Assembly (NCBI GenBank): GCA_014529385.2
Contig: CM043967.1
Span: 5,037,001-5,101,000 of the forward strand
Direction of reading: 5' to 3'
Source: Adiantum capillus-veneris
Taxonomy: Eukaryota; Streptophyta; Polypodiopsida; Polypodiales; Pteridaceae
Length of the DNA stretch: 64,000 nucleotides
Shown piece by piece: positions 50,843-61,248 of the stretch (position 1 is its first letter; each line of letters begins with the position of its first letter). The translations under genes were made by a program, and so were the position numbers. The notes below the pieces were generated by a model. It was not told the origin of the DNA. It did no database searches and was given only the letters and a program-made list of their open reading frames with translations.

Positions 50843-51840
50843 GGGAGATGACCTGCCACATCATCGACCTTGTCCACCAAGCCATAGAAGATGCAATAAT
50901 AAAGCTGAAAGACAGGAGAACATGCAAACAGACCCTGCCATCCTTCCCGGATGATCTAGGAGAAAAGCAAACCACAGTCAACAAGGCCATTGATGGTGGA
51001 CCATGCACCGGCAAAGAGGAAGAATTGAAAAAAACAACGAGTTTCAAGGGCTCTCTAAAGCAGCCCATGTTAACACAAGCTACTTCTGAAAGTCTTTTTT
51101 TGAGTGGGAAGAAGGTATAAGGGTGACAAGGAGAAGGTCTGAGTGTGGGAGAAGGATCTATGTGAGGGTGGCAAGCGTTCCAAAGGCCACACAGTTGCGG
51201 AGTGCTGGAGCGAGTGTGGATGTGGGTGTGGGGGGTTGTAAGAGCTTGTCTTTTTTGTTGTGCCTTTGCCATTGTCTTTCTCGTCACGAGTCTCAAAATA
51301 GTTCTTTTTTTATCAAATTATTATTGCATTTATGTGCTAGTCCATTTCCTCTTCAAATCTTTGCCAAATTGCAATTATTATGGCCATCTTTACTTGCGAT
51401 TGGTTTTTTCTTCATAAGTCTCCTAAGGCTCCCTAAAATGATTAATGGCAAGGCATGATACTTGCTTGATGTAGCTTGGTTTGCTCCAAGGTGGAGCAAC
51501 AAATGGAGGAACATTCAAACTAGTGTGTGACCCACGCGTTGCTGCCGCCAAAACAGCATGGCCATTGGGTCAGTCACACACATATCTCTAGGGGTGTGTG
51601 TGTGCGCGTGCGCGCACAAGCGAGCAAGGTGTACTTAAGTCCCTATAATTACTCCAAGAAGATAGCAATTCCCTCTCTCTTTCTTATTAGGTCTTGAGAT
51701 CAAGACTCGTTGAGCAAATCTTTTATATATGTTTTGATTGTTCTTAATTATGTTAATAAAAATTCTCTTATTCTTCCTCCCTCCCTCCCTCTCTCTCAAA
51801 GGAACATTACACAACAAGAGACCTCCCTCTCTTTTTTTTT
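50843..51840. other. No gene recognised
   Basis: Overlapping ORFs on both strands (50833-51120 plus, 50811-51296 minus) have no recognisable domain. The plus-strand one (LVHQAIEDAIIKLKDRRTCK) is the more protein-like but was not identified. Confidence 0.4.
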
Positions 51841-51844
51841 CTTC

Positions 51845-51845
51845 C

Positions 51846-51900
<55 letters not shown>
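51845..51900. repeat. Compound (CT)n(CA)n microsatellite
   Basis: CT to about 51867, then CA to about 51899, the same arrangement as at 24934-25009. Confidence 0.95.
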
Positions 51901-51901
<1 letters not shown>

Positions 51902-52137
51902 CCTCAACACGCTCATGTTATTCCACATTAGGTGTAGATAGGGCCAATTCAACTCCAAGACCATCCGACTATGGCCTTTTGTGCAAAGCTACAACATGGA
52001 ATGTGCACATTCTCGAGGCCAAAAAAACAATGATACATAGAGATTAAGTGTAAGGTTTTAGTTCAACGTTATATGATGCGAGAAAGTTTCAAAAGCTCAA
52101 CACATTTTGAAGCTCGATATAAATTCAAGGCTAAATG

Positions 52138-52221
52138 TGTTAGGAAATAAGACGTAGCTAAATAGATATTTGAGTAGATTACTTAATGGAGAGAGACAAA
52201 TTTACATACACGAGATTATAG

Positions 52222-52288
<67 letters not shown>

Positions 52289-52949
52289 CACGATATACGT
52301 GGTTAACCCAATGTGGGCTACGTCCACGGGAAAGCAGCCACTCAATGGCTTTAGCACTTCAAAAGAAGAAGTAGTTTACAAAGGGATTAAACCCTTAATA
52401 GAGCTCCCGCCTTGCTTCACTCTCACCACCTCACACTCACCTTGTTGCATCAACTTCACACTATGAAATGTGTGTAGAAATGGCCTCCTTTTATAGACCA
52501 AAAGGGCTCCCTTTCTCATGAGAGGCAGCCATGTGTAGCCGCCCTTGTGTAGATAAGTCCAAATCGGACCCTCCAATCCGCCCATGTGTGGCCGCCCTTG
52601 AGAAGACAAATCCGCTTTTGAATTTGGCCACCGGCCATTGAATTCAGCCACCGGCCACCGACCATTGACTTTCGACCACCGGCCACCGGCCATTGACTAC
52701 CGGCCACCGGCCAACCGACGGTTGTTTTTCGAACACTTTTCGGCCGCCGTTCGGCCATAATATTCCGACGAAAAGGAATATTTCGGCGAGGAAAAATTCC
52801 GGTTGCCCTGATTCTTGGCCGTGAAAATTTTGGTTTCCGGTGAGTGATTTTCCTTCATGCACGATGGCTTCTCCTCATAATGGGGCCTTACAAATGTGCG
52901 TTTTTACCACATAAAATTACAAGGGGTAAATCAGGCTCCATACTTAACA
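52138..52949 (-). repeat. Copia C 3' LTR (about 812 bp)
   Basis: Plus-strand ends TGTTAGG and CTTAACA. On the minus side it is preceded by a purine tract (AAGTGGGAGA, about 52950-52960). It contains (GA)n at about 52226-52283 and GGCCACCGGCCATTGA-like repeats at 52620-52720. The partner LTR is outside the window, so the outer boundary is provisional. Confidence 0.6.
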
Positions 52950-53009
52950 ATCTCCCACTTGGAGACTGATCTCCAAACCAAAACTGTGACTGCTTTCCAT
53001 CTTGGCTTC

Positions 53010-53702
53010 TTATCCTTGAATGCCGATTGAAGATGAGCAAAAGCTCAACTTCTCCTTGTTGACCACCTTTGTAAACATGTCTGCCGGATTTTCACTTGTA
53101 TGCACCTTTCCTAGCTTTAGCTGTCCCTCTTCCAAAAGAGTGCGTATGAAGTGATATCTCACCTCAATGTGCTTTGTCCTTGAATGAAAGGCTGAGTTCT
53201 TCGCAAGATGGATAGCGCTTTGGCTATCACTGTACAAGACACAATTGTCTTGTTTGAATCCAAGCTCTTTTAAGAATCTGTGAAGCCACATAATTTCTTT
53301 GCTTGCCTCCGTCATTGCTACATACTCTGCTTCCGTGGTAGAAAGTGAAACCACTTTCTGCACCTTTGAAGCCCAACTTACTGCTGTGCCTCCAACCGTG
53401 AACACATAGCCAGTAGTGCTCCTTCGAGTATCTTTGTCACCTGCCATATCTGCATCAGCATACCCTTCTAGAAAAATATCAATTCCTCCAAAATACAAAA
53501 CATTTGTTGTTGTCTCTTTTAGATACCTAAGTATCCACTTCACAGCTTGCCAATGCTTTTTACCTGGGTTGTCCATGAACCTACTCACAACTCCCACTGC
53601 ATGTGCAATGTCTGGCCTTGTCCAGACCATAGCATACATTAGAGAACCTACCGTTGCAGCATATGGAACTTTAGACATATAGTCTATCTCCTCTTTAGAC
53701 AC
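53010..53702 (-). pseudogene. Copia C RNase H and RT end
   Basis: GSLMYAMVWTRPDIAHAVG, KHWQAVKWILRYLKETT, YADADMAGDKDTRRSTTGY, SLSTTEAEYVAMTEASKEI, YSDSQSAIHLAKN, TKHIEVRYHFIR and ENPADMFTK are present. The frame is intact within itself, but a frameshift near 53690 separates it from the RT. Confidence 0.88.
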
Positions 53703-54788
53703 ATATCCTTCGTTAGTTTAAAATGACCAGCCAAAGGTGTAGAAACTGGTTTTGCATTTTGCATTGCAAACCTTTCTAGTACCTTCTTGATGTAATCTTC
53801 TTGAGATAGCTTTATTGTCTTCTTTGTCCTGTCCCTTGATATTTTCATACCAAGTATCCTCTTTGCAGCACCTAAATCTTTCATTGAAAAAGATTTAGAC
53901 AGCTCCTCTTTTAGGTCTTTGATGTCCTGCATGTTAGCACTTGCAATCAACATGTCATCAACATACAACATTAGGATGATGAATTTCCCATCTCCCAAAT
54001 TCTTCATGTAGACGCAGTGATCCGAGTTGCATCTTGTGAATCCATGATCCAACATCCATCGATCAAACTTCAAGTACCATTGTCTTGATGCTTGCTTTAA
54101 ACCATACAAGCTCTTCTTTAATCTGCAAACCATTTTCTCCTTATCTTTTACTTCATACCCCGATGGTTGAAGCATGTAGATTTCCTCCTCTAAGTCACCG
54201 TGAGGGAATGCCATATTTACATCCATTTGCTCGAAATTTAGATCATGAGTAGCCACAAGGCTTAAGACAAGCCTAATTGAGTTCATTTTTACAACAGGAG
54301 AAAATATTTCATTGAAGTCAATACCTTTCTTTTGAGAAAACCCTTTTACCACAAGCCTAGACTTGTACCTTTTCTTCCCACCTTCTTCTTCCTTCAGCTT
54401 GTACACCCATTTGTTTTGAAGTGCCCGCTTACCTTTAGGCAACTCAACCAACTCCCATGCTTGGTTGCGATGTAGTGAGTCCATCTCCACTTGCATGCTC
54501 TTCGTCCATTCTTCTTTGGATTCATGTTGCATAGCTTCTTCGTATGATTCCGGCTCTCCAGAATCTGAGATTAAGAGATGGTTGAAGGAAGGAACAAACC
54601 TTTCTGGAGGTCTACTTGCTCTTGTAGATCTTTGGGGAATAGGTTGAGGCTCCTCATTTGGTTGACGTTGTTGCACATTGTCACCGTTTGCAGTCCTTGA
54701 GTCTTCACCGTCCTCAAGCTCCATGTACTCATCACCTGTTTCTTTTGTTTGTTTTCTTTCCAAGTAATCTTTGTACATATTTTGTTCG
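53684..54788 (-). pseudogene. Copia C integrase end and RT
   Basis: RASRPPERFVPSFNHLL, LHRNQAWELVELPKGKRAL, KWVYKLK, YKSRLVVKGFSQKKGIDF, MDVNMAFPHGDLEEEIYML, SLYGLKQASRQWY and LMLYVDDMLIAS. YVDD is intact. The frame is open from the TTAA insertion point to 53684. Confidence 0.88.
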
Positions 54789-54792
54789 TTAA
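54789..54792. other. TTAA target-site copy, left
   Basis: TTAA directly before the CACTAG terminus; the matching copy is at 56128-56131. Confidence 0.8.
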
Positions 54793-56127
54793 CACTAGAA
54801 TGGTAACAAGACACTTTTATGTCCTTGGACACTTTTGTGTCCTGTTAAGTGACCATTTTGCTTGAATTATTTGAAGAGTATGAAAATGAATTTCTAGGTG
54901 CTATATATCCACAAAGTTGCCTTATGAGCTGAAAAAAACTTAGCATTTTTTTTAGAGTATCGATCTCACCATTAAACTTACTCTTGCACAACATTTTTGA
55001 ACCTAAACAGTGTGAAAAAATGGGTCCTGTTTTTGGTTTTTTTTCAATTTTTGGCAACTATACCACTCTAAACTTCATGTTTGTGAGGTTTAGATGGCTA
55101 GAGGTTAGGCCTTCATAGTTCTCAACATGTTTTGATGCTTGTAGGGAGAGCTAAGTGTTAAAATTGAAAGCTATGACCAATTTACAAGAATTGCATAATC
55201 TTGTTTTTTGGCCAAAATTAGCACTTTTATGATTTTTTTGGTGGCTTTCTTGATATCCAAATTCAATTTTGATTGTGTAAGTGTAATGTATAACATAAAG
55301 CTAATCTTCCTTGAGTTTTGGGGGACCTAATATGCTATTTAGCATAGTATATGATGATGGTTGAGTTTTCTGATTGCTAAAGACTACGATACATTTTAGA
55401 GTAGCAAGTATAACTTTCTCAATATTCCTAGTTTCTTAAGCCAATTGTGTGTATTTTGTAGGTAGTAACCATATCTAATCATAGACTACAAACTTGGCTA
55501 GATATTGAGTAGTTTCTATGGGTTTCTAGAGGTCATAATGCTAAACCCAATTTTTTCATGTTTGCTGTATTTAGCACTTTATCATTGCCCCCAAGGTTCC
55601 AATTGTAAAAGATCCATTATCCTTTTGACATGCTCCATGGCTCCTTTTGAATCCAAAGGCCCAAAGGAAACTAAGAAAACATGTATATAGTATCTGTATT
55701 AAGAGTGACTATAGAAACTTTGATGATAGGTAAGCAGAATGGCAAAAATGCAACTTTTTTGTACCTATTTTTTTTGCCCAAAAAATAGTGAGGTAAAAGC
55801 AACCATATGTTTTGGTCACCAACCCATTGAAGTTAACGGGGCATTTTATCTCATGTCCTACAAAAATCCCCACTCTTATTTATATGCAATCAACCGTAAG
55901 AAATTGCTGTTTTGGGCAAAATGCACTGGTCCATCAACTTTGGAGGCTTGTAGTGACCAAGGGATGAGAAAAATTACAAGTTTCTCATTTTTTCCATATG
56001 TAGTAGTTGTTGAACTATAAGCTCATGAAAGGATTTTTCAAAATGAGTGGATCTACTATGGTTTTGGAATTTTTTCCCAAAACCCTGAAAGGACACTTTT
56101 ATGTCTTGTTAGGTTACCATTCTAGTG
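54793..56127. mobile_element. 1335-bp TTAA-flanked inverted-repeat DNA element
   Basis: Perfect 15-bp terminal inverted repeats (CACTAGAATGGTAAC), flanked by TTAA on both sides. It interrupts copia C integrase between VIF and NEQNMYKDY; taking out the element plus one TTAA leaves the copia frame continuous, which proves insertion. Inside, no transposase ORF is evident (longest frame about 93 codons), so it is non-autonomous. A TTAA duplication is typical of piggyBac-type transposons, while the CACTA-like tip recalls CACTA elements, which normally duplicate 3 bp. The superfamily is unsettled. Confidence 0.8.
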
Positions 56128-56131
56128 TTAA
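56128..56131. other. TTAA target-site copy, right
   Basis: TTAA directly after the CTAGTG terminus. Confidence 0.8.
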
Positions 56132-56600
56132 AAATTACATCCCTACTCCTTAAGATTTTACCATCTTTAGGATTCCATAGGCGATACCCAAAGTCACCTT
56201 CTCCATAGCCAATGAAGAAACACTTTTTGGACTTTGCATCTAGCTTTGATCTTAGGCTTCTATCTATGTGCATGAAAGCCTCACACCCAAACACTTTGAG
56301 AAATGCATAATTCACCGGTTTACCTGTCCATGCCTCTTCTGGAACTCCCCCATCCAATGCCGTTGAGGGTGACCGATTGATTAAGTACACATACGTACTT
56401 ACAGCTTCCGCCCAAAGCTCAAGCGGTAGGCCTGCATGTAGCCGCATGCTTCGTGCTCGCTCCATAATTGTCCTGTTTATCCTTTCCGAAATCCCATTTT
56501 GTTGAGGTGTCCTTGGGATTGTCCTTTGCCTCCGAATGCCATTGCTAGCACAAAAGCTGCTTGGCTGCAATATTCGCCTCCATTGTCGGATCTGAGGCAT
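56132..56600 (-). pseudogene. Copia C integrase C-terminal part
   Basis: TPQQNGISERINRTIMERAR (with the catalytic Glu), LWAEAVSTYVYLINRSPST, LKVFGCEAFMHI, KSKKCFFIGYG, FGYRLWNPKDGKILRSRDV. The frame is broken at its right end, near 56540, relative to the core. Confidence 0.85.
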
Positions 56601-57130
56601 TTAACCTTGGTACTTGTTTCATTCTCCACAAAGGCTTTCCACCTTTGAAATATGGAAAATACATCGGATTTATTCTTCATGACATAAACCCATGTTTTTC
56701 TAGTCGCATCGTCTATGAATGTTACATAGTACAATGAGCCACCAAGTGATGGTGTACTTGCAGGACCCCAAACATCAGAATGAACCAACTCAAGTTTTTT
56801 ATTTTGTCTTTCATTTCCTGATTTTTGAAATTTTACTCTCTTTTGTTTACCATAAACACAATCTTCACAGAACTCTAAGTCCACTTCTTTCAAACCTGGT
56901 AGAAGCTTCTTTGTTTGAAGGATTTGCATTCCTTTGGCACTCATATGCCCAAGTCGGTAGTGCCACACCGCACTGTCAACTTCTGTAGTTGCTGCACAAG
57001 CTGAAGGTTGCGTGCTAATAGTACACAAGTAAAGTGTACCAACCTTTTCTCCCTTGGCAACCACCAAAGATCCCTTTGAGATCTTCCACCTTTTGTTTCC
57101 GAATGCAATGTTGTGACCTTCATCGTCCAA
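56477..57130 (-). pseudogene. Copia C integrase core
   Basis: RWKISKGSLVVAKGEKVGTLY, then WHYRLGHMSAKGMQIL and FCEDCVYGKQ (HHCC), LVHSDVWGPAST, FIDDATRKTWVYVMKNKS and CLRSDNGGEYCS (two catalytic Asp). The reading frame fails after GGEYCS. Confidence 0.85.
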
Positions 57131-57133
57131 TTG

Positions 57134-57598
57134 TCAGAGGGTTGGGCGAGTTGGGGAGGGAAAGGGGGACGAGTTGGGGAGGGGGAGGGTAGGGTAGGGT
57201 AGGGTTGAGGGGATAGGGGTAGATAGGGGCGAGGAGGGAGTAGACAATTATTAAGCAAGATAGGCTCTGTGAAGGGCGTTCGCTAGACACAGATGATAGC
57301 TTTGTTCTGGTTGGAGAAGCAGACACCAACGGGGCTGATGTTTGAGGGGGGGTGAACTCCTGTAGAGGAGATTCCTTCCCGTTTCTATGATTCTTCATAG
57401 GTTCATCAAATTCAAAGACTTTCACCAAGGGCGTATCAGAAGTAGCTTCCATGACCTTCAATCTTTGAGCTGTCTTAGGTGGCTCATTAGGTTTAGTTAC
57501 TGTGGAAACATTGGAAGAGAGTTTACCTCTAGGCAAGGAGTGAATAGAGACTGCATAACAGGGCATAGATTGGGTAGCTTCCAACTACTCCAGTAGAT
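57134..57598 (-). other. Insert in copia C with possible gene fragment
   Basis: 465 bp separating protease SLRKNL from DDEGHN. The minus strand is open and protein-like for about 110 codons (RGKLSSNVSTVTKPNEPPK, DTPLVKVFEFDEPMKN), unlike any retroelement protein, so it may be a captured host exon or transcript piece. The left ~110 bp is a G-rich tract. No TIRs or target duplication were found. Confidence 0.45.
57135..57240 (+). repeat. G-rich tract with quadruplex potential
   Basis: More than ten runs of three to five G in about 100 bases, including (GTAGG)-type GGGTAGGGTAGGGTAGGG at about 57185-57203. The T-A-GGG spacing resembles a degenerate telomere repeat but is TAGGG, not the plant TTTAGGG. 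Confidence 0.8.
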
Positions 57599-57779
57599 CT
57601 TCGTATCAAATTTTTGCGAAGAGAAGGAACATGCCTAACATCTTTAAGCTTCCATTCATTTTTGTTAGCAGTTTTGACAGAAACTATACCTTTTCCGACA
57701 ATCTCACAAGCTTCATCATCTCCCAAGTATACATACCCAAAATTACCTTTGGTGTAATCTTGGAAATGTTGCTTTTGTG
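57599..57779 (-). pseudogene. Copia C protease, C-terminal part
   Basis: FQDYTKGNFGYVYLGDDEA, CEIVGKGIVSV, LKDVRHVPSLRKNLI, the standard copia protease to pre-integrase segment. It is cut on the right by copia D; the DSGASFHATPH half resumes at 63530. Confidence 0.8.
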
Positions 57780-57845
57780 TGTAGAGTGCGCAGGTGATGG
57801 AGAAGGTAGAAAAGAAAACTACGCACACACACCAACACACATCGA

Positions 57846-57880
<35 letters not shown>

Positions 57881-58026
57881 GTTACCCTGCAGCAGCCATT
57901 CAACGAGCTGCACTTCTCTTCTTCTCTTTTGAACTATTATCCAAAGTATATTTACAACATAGTATAGTCAGTGTCCAGCCGCCCATTGCACAATGGACAT
58001 ATTCTTTAACATCATATTCTTTAACA
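57780..58026 (-). repeat. Copia D 3' LTR (247 bp)
   Basis: Plus-strand ends TGTAGAGTGCGC and TTTAACA. Contains (CA)n at about 57850-57877. In element sense the LTR begins with a duplicated TGTTAAAGAATATGA. The pol stop codon TAA lies within the first six LTR bases. Confidence 0.92.
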
Positions 58027-59190
58027 CTCCCCCTCAAGCTCAGAGTGAGCTTGCATATGATGGATTCCCAATGCTTCACGAAAGTAGCAAAACTTCTCCT
58101 TTCCAAGAGCTTTTGTGAATATATCCGTAACTTGATCATTTGTCTTCACATACACCAAATCAATCTCACCTGTCAAAACTTTTTCTCTAATGAAGTGATA
58201 ATGTACCTCAATGTGTTTAGTGCGAGCATGGTAGACTGGATTCTTTGCCAACATGATGCTGCTAATATTGTCACAATATATAATGACACTGTCAAGATAG
58301 TCAAAACCAAATTCTACCATAAGCACTCTCAACCATGAATCTTCACATGCTGCCAAAGCTGCTCCACGATATTCAGCTTCTGTACTTGATAAAGCTACAG
58401 TTGATTGCTTCTTGCTACTCCAACTTATCATACCATTGCCAATGGAAAATGTGTAACCACTTGTAGATCTTCTATCCATAAAATCTCCTGCCCAATCTGC
58501 ATCTGTGTAACCATAAAGACAAAGCTTTCCATTCTTTTCATAAAACATTCCATAACTGACAGTGGCTTTCACATATCTCATAATCCGTCTCACTGCATCA
58601 AGATGACTTTTACATGGATTTTGCATGAATTGACTCACAACACCCACTGTATAACTCAAATCTGGCCTTGTTATTGTCAAGTAAATAAGGCTTCCAACCA
58701 TCTTGCAATACATAGTGACATCCTCAATGTAATGTCCATCATCAAACAACTTCACATTTTGATCAAGAGGTGTATCAACCGGTTTGCACGCTGTCATTCC
58801 ATACTTCTCAAGCATATCCAATGCGTATTGTCTTTGTATCATCCAAATTCCTGATAATGTATTGACAATTTCAATTCCCAAGAAATATGTCAACTCACCA
58901 AGGTCCTTCATGTTGAATTCTCTCAACAAACTCTTCTTGACATGTAAAATTTTCTCATCATGACTTCCAGTGAGAATCAAGTCATCAACATAGATAACAA
59001 TAACGACGATCTCTCCATCAACATGCTTCAAAAACAATGAGTGATCAGCAGTAGACTGTTTAAATCCAATCTTCTTCAAGAATCTGGTTATCTTTTCACA
59101 CCAAGCTCTAGATGCTTGCTTCAAACCATACAATGCTTTCTTCAACTTACACACATAATATGGAAACTCTGGATGTTGATAACCCTCTGG
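58021..59190 (-). pseudogene. Copia D RT end and RNase H
   Basis: ALYGLKQASRAWCEKI, VIVIYVDDLILTGS, FNMKDLGELTYFLGIEI, GSLIYLTITRPDLSYTVG, YTDADWAGDFMDRRSTSGY, ALSSTEAEYRGAALAACE, YCDNISSIMLAKNPV and ARTKHIEVHYHFIREKV. It is uninterrupted and in frame with the upstream pol except for a TAG at 59191-59193, where Gln is expected. The last codons overlap the polypurine tract. Confidence 0.9.
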
Positions 59191-61248
59191 CTATATCATA
59201 TAAACTTCTTCTTCCAAGTCACCATTCAAGAATGCATTATCGACATCCATTTGCCGTAACTTCCAACCAAACATACTTGCCATTGCTATCACCAATCTGA
59301 CTGTTGTCATCTTTGCAACTGGACTAAATGTCTCATCATAATCAAGACCTTTTGTTTGTGCATAACCTTTAGCAACAAGCCTCGCTTTGTATCTTTCCAC
59401 ACTACCATCTGACTTGCACTTGACTTTGTATACCCATTTTGAACCAATTGCTTTCTTTCCACTTGGCAAACGAACCAAATCCCAAGTGTCATTCTTGACA
59501 AGAGCATCCATCTCATCATCCATAGCTGACTCCCATTCTGATTTTCCAATTGCCTCTTGAAAACATGTAGGCTCTTTATGTTGCACACGTGAAACCATGT
59601 ATGCATAATGTGTACGCATGTAACTGTTGTATGTCAATCTATCAACTGGATAACGCACCCTCTCTGATCTTCTCAACTGTGGTGCACTCTTCTCTTCAAC
59701 TCTTGCATATGGGGGTACATATTTCTCAATATGCTTATTGCCAGGTGTCCTCAAATGTGGTAAACCATGCTCTTCATCGAGGCTTTCATCTCCAGAACTC
59801 TCTTCAACCACTTTCTTCTTGCCTTTCTCGTCTTGCTTCTTATCTCGCAAACGACCGCTCCATGGGTTGACACTTCCTTTACTCTCCTCTGCCATATGTG
59901 GTCCTGAAATAGTTCTTGTTGATGGTCCTGGCTTATCAACAACATGACGCACATTCTCTTGCTCTTCATACTCATCTTCTATCATCACTGGCTTTGGTTT
60001 ATACCATGGTTCATGCTCACAAAATCTGACATCTCTACTGACATAAACTTGTTTTGTCGTAGGATCATAGCACTTGTAACCTTTCTTTTCAACTAGGTAG
60101 CCCAAGAATATACACTTCACTGCCTTTGGCTCCATCTTCTTTCTTGCTTCATTTGGCACATGAACATAGCAAACACATCCAGAAACTTTCATGTAGGAAA
60201 CTGTTGGCTTGATCCCATAAAGTCTCTCATAAGGTGAAATTTCATGAATTGCAGCCGTTGGTGTTCGATTCATAATGTGTACTGCTGTATGAACTGCTTC
60301 AGTCCAATATGTTAATGGCATATTCATTTCATTTATCATGGCTCTTGCAATCTCTGCTATGACTCTATTCTTTCTCTCAGCAACTCCATTTTGTTGTGGT
60401 GTGTATCTGCAAGTAATCTGTCTTCTTATGCCTTGTTCACGCAAGTAATCATCAAAACTGTGTGACATGTACTCTCCCCCTCCATGTGTACGTAGGCATT
60501 TAATTTGACAACCATTCTCTTTCTCAACCATAACTTTGAACTCCAAGAATGCCTCAAATGCCTCTGACTTTGCCTTTAGAAAGTAAACCCATGTCATTCT
60601 GCTGTAATCATCCATAAATGTGATAAAATATCGACAACCATTTGGCGTAGCATGATCACAAGGTCCCCAAATATCTGAATGAACAATTTCCAAAGAACTT
60701 TGGCTAATTCTCCCCCTCTTTGGAAATGGTAAACGAGATTGCTTTCCAAATTGACAAGCTTCACAAACATGATCAAAATTCAATCTGCCAAACTTTGGTA
60801 ATCCAAGTACAATTTGATTTGATTGCATATGCTTTAGTCTTCTAAAATTGACATGTCCAATCCTCTTATGCCATAACTCTGCCCAATTATCTTGAGTGGC
60901 TGATTTGTTTGCACACATACCACTGTGTAAACATGGATCTCCAGCTTCCAATGAGAACAAGAGACCTTTCTTTCTTCCGCGTGCCAATATCTTGCCTGGT
61001 CTGCCTTTGTGAAACTCCTCTATGAAGCAGCCATAACGATTAAAATGGACTTGCAACCCTTGATCTGTCATTTGTCCAACTGATGCTAAATTCTTTGTGA
61101 TTGAAGGCACATATAGAACATCTCCCAATGTGTTGTATGTCCCGTCTTTTTCTAGCAATGGAACTGAACCAACATGTGTAATCCAATGCATAGTATCATC
61201 ACCTGTAGCGACAAACTCATCCTCTTCTTATTTCTCTTTTCTGTCAAA
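59191..61248 (-). pseudogene. Copia D integrase and RT start
   Basis: [111 protein letters not shown], then [22 protein letters not shown] and [19 protein letters not shown]. The second catalytic Asp of integrase is His here (LRTHGGGEY, codon at 60484-60486), which should abolish activity. The frame is open for 666 codons from 61191, with one more in-frame stop between it and gag. Confidence 0.9.

Noticed and set aside
50811-51296. 161-codon minus-strand ORF
   Set aside because: Composition suggests chance antisense of a lysine-rich plus frame; no domain recognised.
57185-57203. Interstitial telomere repeat
   Set aside because: The unit is TAGGG, with only three or four copies; the usual plant telomere is TTTAGGG.
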